Assembly (NCBI RefSeq): GCF_000014885.1
Contig: NC_011566.1
Coordinates: 3,949,501 to 4,013,500 of the forward strand
DNA from: Shewanella piezotolerans WP3
Lineage (GTDB): Bacteria > Pseudomonadota > Gammaproteobacteria > Enterobacterales > Shewanellaceae
Direction: 5' to 3'
Length of the DNA: 64,000 bases
The position numbers and the translations under genes were made by a program. The notes under the pieces are model-generated. The model was given only the letters and a program-made list of their open reading frames with translations, did not search any database and was not told where the DNA came from. How positions within the stretch are numbered: position 1 is the first letter of the stretch; each line of letters starts with the position of its first letter. This document shows positions 43,009-52,085 of this stretch, one piece after another.

Positions 43009-43682
43009 TTCTTAATTAACTCCAACACTTGAGCGGCTGCACTTTGCTCTGCTTTTCTGCGTGAACTAGCAACCCCGACAACGGCTTGTCTCAAGTCTTC
43101 TACAACACATTCAACGGTGAAGGTTTGCTCATGGGCATCCCCTTCAGTATGGACGACTTTATAGATTGGCAGCGGTTTTCTAAACTTTTGCAAATGCTCT
43201 TGAAGTAACGTCTTTGGATCTTTCTGGTTAATAGGCTCAATCACTCGCAAGCGCGATGCGTACCAGTTGAGCACCAATTTACGGCATTTCTCAATATCTG
43301 AGTCAAGATATATAGCGCCAATGATGGCTTCTACCGCATCAGCCAATATAGACTCACGTCTGAATCCACCGCTTTTTAATTCGCCTGGCCCAAGCTTTAG
43401 ATAATCTCCCAGCTTGAATTCAATGGCTATCTCAGCCAACATTTTCCCACAAACTAATGTGGCACGCATTCGGCTCAAATCACCTTCAGTCGCCTTAGGA
43501 AACTGATGGTATAGCGCGTCAGAAATCACAATAGACAAGATTGAGTCCCCCAAAAACTCGAGTCGCTCATTATGCTTATTAGAGGCACTTCTATGGGTTA
43601 GCGCCTGATCTAATAATGCTTGCTCAGCAAACTCGTAGCCCAAGGTACGACATAGTCTAGGGATATTTTTAATCGGTTCCAT
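43005..43682 (-). CDS. rnc: Ribonuclease III
   Basis: Cuts double-stranded RNA in rRNA and mRNA processing. The 225-residue product has the signature NERLEFLGDSILSIVISDALY (about residue 38), the acidic metal residues in ADAVEAIIGAIYLD (about 113), and a C-terminal dsRBD (DPKTLLQEHLQKF, SSRRKAEQSAAAQVLE). A TTG at 43691 would add three residues; the ATG at 43682 directly follows the lepB stop. Confidence 0.97.
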   Translation of the reverse strand: MEPIKNIPRLCRTLGYEFAEQALLDQALTHRSASNKHNERLEFLGDSILSIVISDALYHQFPKATEGDLSRMRATLVCGKMLAEIAIEFKLGDYLKLGPGELKSGGFRRESILADAVEAIIGAIYLDSDIEKCRKLVLNWYASRLRVIEPINQKDPKTLLQEHLQKFRKPLPIYKVVHTEGDAHEQTFTVECVVEDLRQAVVGVASSRRKAEQSAAAQVLELIKK

Positions 43683-43683
43683 A

Positions 43684-44601
43684 TTACACAATTCCGCCTA
43701 CACGGTTAAAACGCACCCCTGTTGGGATCCAAGCTGGCAGAAAATCGGCCGGAGTTCTATCAAACTCAAAGCTTATCCATATCGCAACCGCTTTACCAAC
43801 GAGGTTATGCTCTGGCACAAAGCCCCAAAAGCGGCTATCGGTACTGTTATCGCGATTATCACCCATGGCAAAGTATTGACCTTCTGGCACAATAAACTCA
43901 GTCAACGGTACGTTCTCTTGGCGGTGATAGTAGTTAATCATGTCAGGTCGTGATGGATTGATTAAGATGTCATGCGTCACATCACCAATTTGTTCTTTAA
44001 AGCGCAGTAATGGCGTACCGTCTTGGGAAAACTCACCGCGGTTAACTGATACTCTTTCAACGGCTTTTAGCTCAGGACAAGGACTTTGCCCTTCCGCACA
44101 AGCTGCTTGGATATAAAGCTGCTTATTGCGGTAAACAATACGGTCGCCCGGCAAACCAACAATACGCTTGATGTAATCAATCTGTGGGTTTTCTGGGTAT
44201 TTAAAGACAGCCACATCGCCACGCTCAGGCTTGCCCGTCTCTTTTAAGGTCGTGCGCCAAACAGGATCTTTAATCCCGTAGCTAAACTTTTCTACCAGAA
44301 TAAAATCACCAACGAGCAATGTTGGCATCATTGAACCTGATGGAATTTGAAAAGGCTCGTAAATAAAAGAGCGCAAAATAAGTACAAATGCGATAACAGG
44401 AAAGATGGACTTTGAGGTTTCAACAAACGCCGACTCACGCAGTATCACTTCTGCATTCTCTTCACTTAACTCAGCTTCAGCCGCTTGAGCCATTGCCAAC
44501 TTCTCACGACGCTTAGGGGCGAATACCAACGCATCTGCCATCCAAACAAGGCCACTGCCTAAGGTGACCAAAACTAAAATTAGCGAAAAATAGGCTGCCA
44601 T
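43684..44601 (-). CDS. lepB: Signal peptidase I
   Basis: Removes signal peptides at the outer face of the inner membrane. The 305-residue protein has an N-terminal membrane helix (about 1-18), a second near residue 68-82, the catalytic Ser in IPSGSMMPTLLVGD (about 91), the catalytic Lys in DYIKRIVGLPGDR (about 146) and MGDNRDNSTDSRFWGFV (about 252). It lies between lepA and rnc, the standard order. Confidence 0.97.
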   Translation of the reverse strand: MAAYFSLILVLVTLGSGLVWMADALVFAPKRREKLAMAQAAEAELSEENAEVILRESAFVETSKSIFPVIAFVLILRSFIYEPFQIPSGSMMPTLLVGDFILVEKFSYGIKDPVWRTTLKETGKPERGDVAVFKYPENPQIDYIKRIVGLPGDRIVYRNKQLYIQAACAEGQSPCPELKAVERVSVNRGEFSQDGTPLLRFKEQIGDVTHDILINPSRPDMINYYHRQENVPLTEFIVPEGQYFAMGDNRDNSTDSRFWGFVPEHNLVGKAVAIWISFEFDRTPADFLPAWIPTGVRFNRVGGIV

Positions 44602-44738
44602 TATTAATTAACTCCTGCCAAACATAATTGGGTTACGACTAATGTGTCGATGTCCCTATGGTTATACGCCAGTAATGAAAGCGCCGCAAACTGCGGCGCA
44701 AAGTCTAGCGATATATTAACAAATCTTAACGAATTAGC

Positions 44739-46529
44739 TTAATCGTTAAGCTTCAACACTGCTAAAAACGCTTCTTGTGGAACTTCTACGTTACCCACTT
44801 GCTTCATGCGTTTCTTACCGTCTTTTTGCTTCTGTAATAACTTCTTCTTACGTGACACATCACCGCCGTAACACTTAGCGGTTACGTCTTTACGCATCGC
44901 CTTAATCGAAGAACGCGCAATAATCTGGCTACCTACTGCTGCTTGAACTGCAATATCAAACATCTGACGTGGGATGAGCTCTTTCATCTTATTCACTAAT
45001 GCTAGACCCTTAGAGCGGATCAACCCTTTATGAATAATCATCGCTAACGCATCGACTCTGTCACCGTTAATAAGAATATCGAGGCGCACCATGTCTGCAG
45101 GTTCAAAGCGGACAAAGTTATACTCAAGTGAGGCATAACCACGACTGGTTGATTTTAAACGGTCAAAGAAGTCCATCACCACTTCTGCCATCGGCAATTC
45201 GTAGGTCAATGCAACTTGATTACCATGGTAAACCAGATTAGTTTGTACACCACGTTTTTCAACACAAAGAGTGATCACGTTACCTAAATACTCTTTTGGT
45301 ACCAGAATATTGGTCTCAACGATAGGCTCACGCATCTCTTCAATATTGTTAATCGCAGGCAAGTCCGATGGGTTATCGACATAAATAGTCTCGCCATTGG
45401 TCTGGACGATCTCATACACTACGGTAGGCGCAGTAGTAATAAGCTCAAGGTTGTATTCACGCTCTAGACGCTCTTGAATAATCTCCATGTGGAGTAGACC
45501 CAAGAATCCAATGCGGAAACCAAAACCGAGTGCTGATGAGGTTTCAGGTTCGAAAAACAATGAAGCATCATTCAAGCTAAGCTTGTTAAGCGCATCGCGA
45601 AAGCTTTCATAATCATCAGTAGAAATAGGGAATAAACCAGCATATACCTGTGGCTTCACTTTCTTAAAACCAGGCAGTGGCTCAAGTGCACCATGCTTTG
45701 CATGAGTCAACGTATCACCAACTGGTGCGCCGTGGATCTCTTTAATGCCCGCAATTACAAAACCCACTTCGCCAGTCTTTAGCTCAGGAGTATCAGTTTG
45801 CTTAGGGGTAAAGATACCGACACGATCAGCGGTATGATTCTGACCGGTAGACATAACTTTAAATTTATCGCCTTTCTTTAATACGCCATTTTTAATACGT
45901 ACTAAAGATACAACGCCTAAGTAACTATCAAACCAAGAGTCAATAATTAGCGCCTGCAGTGGGCCTTCTTCGTCACCTTCTGGTGGCGGGATCTGCTCAA
46001 CAATCACTTCCAGCACATCTTTAATGCCTACACCGGTTTTAGCGGAGCAACGCACAGCATCAGCCGCTTCAATTCCGACAATATCTTCAATCTCTTCTGC
46101 TACACGGTCGGGATCAGCCTGAGGGAGATCGATCTTGTTCAGAACGGGAACCACGTCCATATCCATCTCAAGCGCGGTGTAACAGTTTGCTAGGGTTTGC
46201 GCTTCGACGCCTTGACCCGCGTCAACCACCAATAGCGCACCTTCACAAGCTGCTAAAGAACGTGATACCTCATAGGAAAAATCGACGTGGCCAGGTGTAT
46301 CAATAAAGTTAAGTTGGTAAGTCTCACCATCATTAGCTTTATAGTCCAAAGTAACACTTTGCGCTTTAATCGTAATACCGCGCTCACGCTCAATATCCAT
46401 TGAGTCGAGAACCTGTGCGGCCATTTCGCGATCGGTTAAGCCACCGCATTCATGAATAAGGCGATCTGAGAGTGTTGATTTGCCGTGGTCAATATGGGCA
46501 ATAATTGAAAAGTTTCTAATATGCTTCAT
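44739..46529 (-). CDS. lepA: Elongation factor 4 (LepA)
   Basis: A ribosome-bound GTPase that can back-translocate stalled ribosomes. The 596-residue product has IAHIDHGKSTLSDRL (G1), RERGITIKAQ, DTPGHVDFSYEVSRSLAACEG (G3), NKIDLPQADP (G4) and the LepA-specific C-terminus with KDVTAKCYGGDVSRKKKLLQKQK. It is separated from lepB by 137 bp and from rseC by 132 bp. Confidence 0.98.
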   Translation of the reverse strand: MKHIRNFSIIAHIDHGKSTLSDRLIHECGGLTDREMAAQVLDSMDIERERGITIKAQSVTLDYKANDGETYQLNFIDTPGHVDFSYEVSRSLAACEGALLVVDAGQGVEAQTLANCYTALEMDMDVVPVLNKIDLPQADPDRVAEEIEDIVGIEAADAVRCSAKTGVGIKDVLEVIVEQIPPPEGDEEGPLQALIIDSWFDSYLGVVSLVRIKNGVLKKGDKFKVMSTGQNHTADRVGIFTPKQTDTPELKTGEVGFVIAGIKEIHGAPVGDTLTHAKHGALEPLPGFKKVKPQVYAGLFPISTDDYESFRDALNKLSLNDASLFFEPETSSALGFGFRIGFLGLLHMEIIQERLEREYNLELITTAPTVVYEIVQTNGETIYVDNPSDLPAINNIEEMREPIVETNILVPKEYLGNVITLCVEKRGVQTNLVYHGNQVALTYELPMAEVVMDFFDRLKSTSRGYASLEYNFVRFEPADMVRLDILINGDRVDALAMIIHKGLIRSKGLALVNKMKELIPRQMFDIAVQAAVGSQIIARSSIKAMRKDVTAKCYGGDVSRKKKLLQKQKDGKKRMKQVGNVEVPQEAFLAVLKLND

Positions 46530-46661
46530 TATGCTGGGATGACTTAACTCGAAGTTGAAAAGAATTTTTAAGGTGCAGAATTGTACCCGATTGCGGCTTT
46601 AATACCAATTTTTATCATGCTTTTGAATTGGAAAGTTACTCTAGAGGCCAAGTATCTACGG

Positions 46662-47126
46662 TTACTGCGCTATATCTATAGGCTTACCAAGAGATTTTAT
46701 GATGATTGGTTGCGCCTTTTCCTCTAGCGCCTTAGCAAATTTCTTTCCTAAGGCCCAAAAACCGACACCACCAACTAATGCAAAGGCAATAGCCAACAAA
46801 TCTTGATTCACGTCTATATTTGCTGCTAGTAAATTACCACTAAAAGCACCGATGAAAAAACCGGCTAGCGGCAGGATATATACCAACATAGCGGCTTTTA
46901 GAATAACGCTTTCAGGAAGACCGAGCTTTAAGCGCTCTCCAGTTGCAAAAGCACGTTCAGTTTGAATAGAAAAACGCTGAACCTTTGGTGAAAAGGCTTT
47001 TGCAACGGCTGAGGTACCGCATGAATCACTGCTGTCGCAGTGATTACAAGCACTCTTCATCTCAACTTCTACAACGACCCAACCAGAGTTGCTGTTAGCA
47101 ACAACTTTGGCAACCTCTTCCATCAT
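46662..47126 (-). CDS. rseC: RseC/MucC-type membrane protein
   Basis: A 154-residue inner-membrane protein of the sigma-E locus. The N-terminal cytoplasmic part has clustered cysteines (CNHCDSSDSC, about residue 27) that suit an iron-sulfur or redox site; two membrane helices follow (about 79-98 and 104-122). In E. coli RseC has been linked to SoxR reduction. It is the last gene of rpoE-rseABC, 13 bp after rseB. Confidence 0.92.
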   Translation of the reverse strand: MMEEVAKVVANSNSGWVVVEVEMKSACNHCDSSDSCGTSAVAKAFSPKVQRFSIQTERAFATGERLKLGLPESVILKAAMLVYILPLAGFFIGAFSGNLLAANIDVNQDLLAIAFALVGGVGFWALGKKFAKALEEKAQPIIIKSLGKPIDIAQ

Positions 47127-47139
47127 GGTAATAAACCTT

Positions 47140-48072
47140 TTACTGCAACATAATGCTTTGAGCTATGCGACTTAACGTTTCAGCAGGCACTTTACCGACA
47201 GCAACAACCTCTGCATTACCAACACGCTCTGTAGCAAGTGATAAACCGTTACGGGTAACTAATTCATCTGGAAGCGGCGAGTCTCCTGCTTTAGCCACAT
47301 AAACAGAGATGCTAGCTAGGCCATCGCTAATCGCAATGTACTCAACAGCTTCTTTGCTACCGATTAAACGGTGCTGGTCTTTTACCAGCACCTTAAAACC
47401 TTCCGGTAACCAACCAAATTTCCAGTCTTCACCTGCTGCGCGTTCAGATTGCGCCATGACTGCCGGCCACTCTTGCTTGTGCGCCTCTTTCAGGATAGAC
47501 GGCACCTCTTCTAAAACTAAGAGCTCGACGACCATAAGCTGCTCTAACAGCTGCTTATCGTTATTAATCATATCGAAGCGTAGCGGTAAAAAAGTATCCA
47601 TATCAAGCCAAACTTGATAACCATATCGATTATCATCATTGGGAATGATGCGAACCAATTGTCCTGGTCGCCCTGCAATTCTGCTTCGACCACCTAATAC
47701 AAACTGGTATCCCGCTTCTAGATTAGAGATATCATCAGCGAAAGCGGCAGGAATGACCCCTTGAATACGTTTGGCGTGAACACTATAGGCAGGTTGGTCA
47801 TGCTCTATGAAGGTAACTGTATTACCGACTCGAACCGCATTCTTAGGCGGCCCATTAAGGTGCTCTAGAAATGCCACCTCTTGATCTTGAACCTTGCCAT
47901 GAATATAAACCAAAGGACGAATATGATCGGCTTGAATTTGTATTAGGGAAATTTTGAATTCTTGTTCGCGCAGTGCTTGGCTCATATTTTCAAGCCAAGC
48001 TTTGGCGGGCATATCTTCCCGCGCCATCGCGGGAAAACTCATGGCTAGAATAGCCAGTAGGATTAGACGCAA
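47140..48072 (-). CDS. rseB: Sigma-E regulatory protein RseB
   Basis: A periplasmic sensor that protects RseA from DegS until it binds misfolded porin or LPS. The 310-residue product has a signal peptide ending AMAREDMP and the MucB/RseB fold (QIQADHIRPLVYIHGK; GHRSRI-type GGRSRIAGRPGQLVRIIP). The start is TTG at 48072, with AGGAG five bases upstream. It lies 12 bp after rseA. Confidence 0.94.
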   Translation of the reverse strand: MRLILLAILAMSFPAMAREDMPAKAWLENMSQALREQEFKISLIQIQADHIRPLVYIHGKVQDQEVAFLEHLNGPPKNAVRVGNTVTFIEHDQPAYSVHAKRIQGVIPAAFADDISNLEAGYQFVLGGRSRIAGRPGQLVRIIPNDDNRYGYQVWLDMDTFLPLRFDMINNDKQLLEQLMVVELLVLEEVPSILKEAHKQEWPAVMAQSERAAGEDWKFGWLPEGFKVLVKDQHRLIGSKEAVEYIAISDGLASISVYVAKAGDSPLPDELVTRNGLSLATERVGNAEVVAVGKVPAETLSRIAQSIMLQ

Positions 48073-48084
48073 GCTAACTCCTTG

Positions 48085-48687
48085 TTACTGATTGACAGGT
48101 ATCGTATCTACCTCTCTATTGTCCTCTATAACCACACCATTATTCAATCTTTGTTGTAACATATGATCTTGAATATAGGAGTTAATACGACGACGCTGAT
48201 CAACGACTTGTTCATTAGTATAGCTTTGATTCTGCTGTACTGCGCCAGTCTGCAAGCTTACCGGTGATGCACTACCAATGAGTGGTCTAGTGTTCAAAAC
48301 GGGTAAAGGCGAGTTGTCTAGCAATGTTTCTTGGTTATAATTTTGCACACCAACCACTGCAACCATAGCAACGGTCGCTGCAATAGCATACTGCCCAAAT
48401 TGCTTAAACAGAGGCACAACTTTATTGGAAGTAGGCATTGTGGCGGTTTTAACCGTGGTTTGCTTAGGCGCAATAATAGCGGGTTCTTCATCAATCGCAG
48501 CCATGATGCTGGCACTCAGATCGATAGATACTGTCTGCGGTAATTCACCACGCATTGCATCACCAATCATATGATAATCACGCCACTGCTCATGTGAATC
48601 TGCATCAGCTGCTAATTCAGCTAACGTTTGCTCGTCGAGTTCACCATCGACAGCTGCAGATACCCATTCCTGACCTAATTTATCCAT
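48085..48687 (-). CDS. rseA: Anti-sigma-E factor RseA
   Basis: Holds sigma-E inactive at the membrane. The 200-residue single-pass protein has a cytoplasmic anti-sigma domain (EWVSAAVDGELDEQTLAELA, DYHMIGDAMRG), one membrane helix at about residues 99-115, and a periplasmic part ending in a Gln/Asn-rich region that binds RseB. It lies 26 bp after rpoE. Confidence 0.95.
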   Translation of the reverse strand: MDKLGQEWVSAAVDGELDEQTLAELAADADSHEQWRDYHMIGDAMRGELPQTVSIDLSASIMAAIDEEPAIIAPKQTTVKTATMPTSNKVVPLFKQFGQYAIAATVAMVAVVGVQNYNQETLLDNSPLPVLNTRPLIGSASPVSLQTGAVQQNQSYTNEQVVDQRRRINSYIQDHMLQQRLNNGVVIEDNREVDTIPVNQ

Positions 48688-48713
48688 TGTTCACCTATCT
48701 TTGTTCAAGGGTG

Positions 48714-49292
48714 CTAGCGTTCTAGCAACGGCTTAAGCTTTTTATCAATCGCCTCACGTGCTCTGAAGATCCGGGATCTTACAGTACCTACGGGGCAATC
48801 CATGACATTAGCAATCTCTTCGTAACTCATACCATCAAGTTCTCTTAGTGAGATTGCCATCTTCAATTCTTCTGGCAATGTGTCTAAAGTGTCAAAAACG
48901 ACCTTTTGAATCTCTTCTGACAACACGAGACGCTCCGGAGATGCAAACTCCTTTAACGCATCGCTGCCATCATAGTATTCAGCTTCTTCAGCATCGACAT
49001 CATTCGCGGGCGCTCTACGCCCTTGTGCGACCAGATGATTCTTTGCAGTATTAACTGCAATGCGATACAACCATGTGTAAAACGCACTTTCGCCCCTAAA
49101 GTTCGGTAACGCTCGATATGCTTTTATAAAAGCTTCTTGCGACACATCTGCAACGTCGGCCTGATTTCGTACATAACGCGATATCAGATTCGCGACCTTG
49201 TTTTGATATTTTTGCACTAAAAGGTTAAAAGCGTTCTTATCACCACGCTGTACGCGCTCAACTAATTGTTGATCACTTATTTGTCCACTCAT
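48714..49292 (-). CDS. rpoE: RNA polymerase sigma-E factor
   Basis: The envelope-stress ECF sigma factor. The 192-residue product has region 2 (LLVQKYQNKVANLISRYVRN, DVSQEAFIKAYRALPNFRGES, FYTWLYRIAVNTAKN) and region 4 (LPEELKMAISLRELDGMSYEEIA, VGTVRSRIFRAREAI). It is first in rpoE-rseABC and is preceded by a sigma-E-type promoter, so it activates its own operon. Confidence 0.97.
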   Translation of the reverse strand: MSGQISDQQLVERVQRGDKNAFNLLVQKYQNKVANLISRYVRNQADVADVSQEAFIKAYRALPNFRGESAFYTWLYRIAVNTAKNHLVAQGRRAPANDVDAEEAEYYDGSDALKEFASPERLVLSEEIQKVVFDTLDTLPEELKMAISLRELDGMSYEEIANVMDCPVGTVRSRIFRAREAIDKKLKPLLER

Positions 49293-49353
49293 CCGAGCCG
49301 ACTACTCCTAAATCTAATACTGATTTCTCAGCCGCTCGAATCATATTCACTTA

Positions 49354-49382
49354 TGTAGACTAGCGAGTTTCAAAAAAGTTCT
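49354..49382 (-). promoter_or_regulatory. Sigma-E promoter of rpoE-rseABC
   Basis: On the minus strand GAACTT (49376-49381) is followed, after 16 bases, by TCTACA (49354-49359), close to the sigma-E consensus GGAACTT-N16-TCTRA. It is about 65 bp upstream of the rpoE start. Confidence 0.82.
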
Positions 49383-49722
49383 ATAAAAATGTGCAAATAT
49401 GTCATTTTCTTTTTTTTGGAGACAAACTTTAAAAAGCTGTTCACCTGAAAACATACTTATATAACACACCAAAACACTGTTCACCTGTGCTAATTTTTGC
49501 TCGTTGATTTAATCAGAACAAAAAATCCCTGAATCCCCCCTCTTTTATCACGTTGTATTTCACAATAAAAGCAGGCTTAGGGACTGCAGCGTTTACCAAT
49601 AGCGCTGCACAATATTTAAAGCAAAAATAGATCCAACAAGCAATATGCGAACTTGATAAGTATCCATAAACAGCATCTTGGTTTAACATAGTCCGAATTC
49701 CCAGATGACTCTATGATACCTG
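49383..49722. other. Divergent intergenic region rpoE / nadB
   Basis: About 340 bp with no gene. It contains the exact 11-bp direct repeat CTGTTCACCTG at 49437-49447 and 49487-49497, 50 bp apart, flanking a TATATAA box. Confidence 0.6.
49437..49497 (+). repeat. Paired direct repeat, possible operator
   Basis: CTGTTCACCTG occurs twice, start to start 50 bp, about five turns of the helix. The TATATAA between the copies may be a -10 region for nadB. Confidence 0.5.
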
Positions 49723-51333
49723 ATGAAACAAGTAGTTGAACACCAATCTGATATTTTGGTTATTGGCAGTGGTGCTGCGGGGCTAACCCTTGCACTGCAT
49801 CTCGCTGAAAAATCGAAAGTTATTTTACTTTCCAAAGGTCCTTTAAGCGAGGGTTCAACCTATTACGCTCAGGGTGGTATAGCCTCAGTTTTCGATGAAG
49901 AGGACACCATTGAGTCCCATGTCGCCGATACATTAGTCGCTGGAGCAGGGCTTTGTGACGAGCCGGTGGTCAAGTTTACTGCCGAAAATGCGCGTGCATC
50001 TATGCAATGGCTGATTGATTGTGGCGTTGCTTTCGACAAAGAAGAAACTGCTGATGGCAGCGTTGAAGAGGCGCCTTATCACTTAACACGTGAAGGTGGC
50101 CATAGTCATCGAAGAATTTTGCATGCAGCTGATGCAACGGGTAAAGAGGTACAAGTAACCCTACAAGAGCGAGCCAGCCGCCACCCTAATATCCAAGTGC
50201 TAGAACGTTACAATGCTATCGACCTGATTACGACTCGTAAATTAGACAGACCTGGTAACCGTGTACAAGGTGCCTATGTTTGGAATCGAGATTTAGAGCA
50301 AGTCGAAACAGTAAAGGCACGCTTTGTGGCGTTAGCAACAGGTGGTAGCTCAAAGGTTTATCAGTACACATCCAATCCAGATGTTGCTTCTGGCGATGGT
50401 ATCGCCATGGCTTGGCGTTCAGGCTGCCGGGTTGCCAATATGGAGTTTAATCAATTTCACCCAACCTGCCTATATCATGCTGATGCGCGTAATTTTTTGC
50501 TGACCGAAGCACTCAGAGGCGAAGGCGCATTTTTACGTCGCCCTGATGGCAGTCGTTTTATGCCAGAGTTTGATGACAGAGCAGAACTGGCACCTCGTGA
50601 TATTGTCGCTCGAGCAATTGATTATGAGATGAAGCGTTTAGGTTCTGACTGTGTCTATTTGGATATTGCTCACAAACCTGCAGATTTTATCATCAAGCAT
50701 TTCCCTACCATTCATAAACGCTGTTTAGAGTTCGGTATTGATATCACCACTGATCCAATCCCTGTAGTGCCAGCTGCCCACTATACCTGTGGTGGAGTAA
50801 TGACGGATTTGCATGGACAAACCGACCTCAATGGCTTGTACGCTATAGGCGAAGTCGCATACACCGGACTTCATGGTGCTAACCGTTTAGCCAGTAATTC
50901 ACTGCTGGAGTGTTTAGTATTTGCTCGAGCTGCTGCAGAAGATATTGAAAGCCAACTCGGTAAAATTCCAATGCCAGGAACATTGCCGGCTTGGGATGAA
51001 AGCCAAGTTTCAAACTCAGATGAAGAGGTGGTTATCGCTCATAACTGGCACGAGTTACGCCTATTTATGTGGGACTATGTAGGTATTGTTCGTTCTGATA
51101 AACGTTTAGAGCGTGCCCTAAGACGCTGCGTGATGTTACAGCAAGAGATCCAAGAATATTACAGTAACTTTAGAGTCAGTAATAATCTGTTAGAACTACG
51201 TAACTTAGTGCAAGTCGCAGAGCTCATTATTCGTTGTGCTATGGAGCGTAAAGAGAGTCGCGGGCTGCATTACAATATTGATCACCCAGAGAAAGAAGCA
51301 TCACCGAAGCCGACAATATTACAACCGAAATGA
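49723..51333 (+). CDS. nadB: L-aspartate oxidase
   Basis: Oxidises aspartate to iminoaspartate for NAD synthesis. The 536-residue FAD protein has the dinucleotide site VIGSGAAGLTLAL (about residue 13), YYAQGGIASV, the substrate segment HPTCLYHADARNFLLTEALRGEGA, and the active-site Arg/His regions ELAPRDIVARAID and HYTCGGVMTD, with EVAYTGLHGANRLASNSLLE. It is divergent from rpoE and convergent with ygfX-sdhE. SdhE acts on related flavoproteins, so the neighbourhood shares a flavin theme. Confidence 0.97.
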   Translation: MKQVVEHQSDILVIGSGAAGLTLALHLAEKSKVILLSKGPLSEGSTYYAQGGIASVFDEEDTIESHVADTLVAGAGLCDEPVVKFTAENARASMQWLIDCGVAFDKEETADGSVEEAPYHLTREGGHSHRRILHAADATGKEVQVTLQERASRHPNIQVLERYNAIDLITTRKLDRPGNRVQGAYVWNRDLEQVETVKARFVALATGGSSKVYQYTSNPDVASGDGIAMAWRSGCRVANMEFNQFHPTCLYHADARNFLLTEALRGEGAFLRRPDGSRFMPEFDDRAELAPRDIVARAIDYEMKRLGSDCVYLDIAHKPADFIIKHFPTIHKRCLEFGIDITTDPIPVVPAAHYTCGGVMTDLHGQTDLNGLYAIGEVAYTGLHGANRLASNSLLECLVFARAAAEDIESQLGKIPMPGTLPAWDESQVSNSDEEVVIAHNWHELRLFMWDYVGIVRSDKRLERALRRCVMLQQEIQEYYSNFRVSNNLLELRNLVQVAELIIRCAMERKESRGLHYNIDHPEKEASPKPTILQPK

Positions 51334-51339
51334 TTGCTT

Positions 51340-51771
51340 TTAGCTGTCAGAGTTAAGCCTATTTCGATAAGATAACAGTAGTAAACGACACAAATGGCGA
51401 TAATTTGTGTCGTTTAACATATCAGCCCAAACCACCAATCTTTTTTCATCACTGCCACAGTGAATATCAAAAACCACCATAAAAGGTGTCACTATCGGTC
51501 TTCCTTTGAGCGCAAAGCACTGCTGCTCTATCCGCACACTGCCATCAGCAGATAGTATGAACTGACAAGACCAATGTCGAAGCAGCCAAAACTGCCTAAC
51601 AAAAAAACAACAACATAATGAAAAGGTGAGTGCTTTACTCACGAGATAGAGGAGCGATTCGGAATAAGGCCAAATCAAAAAGGAAGTAAAACAGATTGCA
51701 GCAACAACGGTCAACGATAGCCGTTGACCGAAAGAGCTATAAAGGCTAAAGCTATGCGGCTGGACGGCCAC
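51340..51771 (-). CDS. YgfX/CptA-family membrane protein
   Basis: A 143-residue protein with two adjacent membrane helices (about 17-33 and 40-58) and a small C-terminal cytoplasmic domain (SADGSVRIEQQCFALKG). This is the YgfX family, described in E. coli as the partner of YgfY/SdhE and as an inhibitor of cytoskeleton assembly. Its GTG start lies inside the 3' end of sdhE (20-bp overlap), so translation is coupled. The C-terminal sequence is quite diverged. Confidence 0.75.
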   Translation of the reverse strand: MAVQPHSFSLYSSFGQRLSLTVVAAICFTSFLIWPYSESLLYLVSKALTFSLCCCFFVRQFWLLRHWSCQFILSADGSVRIEQQCFALKGRPIVTPFMVVFDIHCGSDEKRLVVWADMLNDTNYRHLCRLLLLSYRNRLNSDS

Positions 51772-52015
51772 GAACTCTTATTATCATCTCTGCAAATTCA
51801 GGATTTTTACAGACTTCATGCCCCATAAACCAGGCAAACAATTCAGGGTCTTCACATTCAAGTAGCTTAACAAAAACGGTTTTGTCCGCATTTGACATCG
51901 CTTCATAGTGCTTTTCAACAAAAGGCTGAAACAATACATCAAGCTCCAACATGCCTCGGCGACAAGCCCATCGTACTCTTGCAATTTTCATGGGTTCTGG
52001 CATTGATTCCGACAA
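51752..52015 (-). CDS. sdhE: FAD assembly factor SdhE (YgfY/CptB)
   Basis: A small helical protein that attaches FAD covalently to SdhA and FrdA. The 87-residue product contains the invariant RGxxE motif (CRRGMLELDVLF, about residue 20) and the C-terminal WFMGHE pattern. The start is probably TTG at 52015 with GGAG eight bases upstream; an in-frame ATG at 52003 is a less likely alternative. It overlaps ygfX. Confidence 0.92.
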   Translation of the reverse strand: MSESMPEPMKIARVRWACRRGMLELDVLFQPFVEKHYEAMSNADKTVFVKLLECEDPELFAWFMGHEVCKNPEFAEMIIRVRGRPAA

Positions 52016-52085
52016 GTTTATTACTCCAATCTTTTACAGTGCGGCTAGTGTATACCCAAATGAGCTTTACTTCCAAAACATGTGA

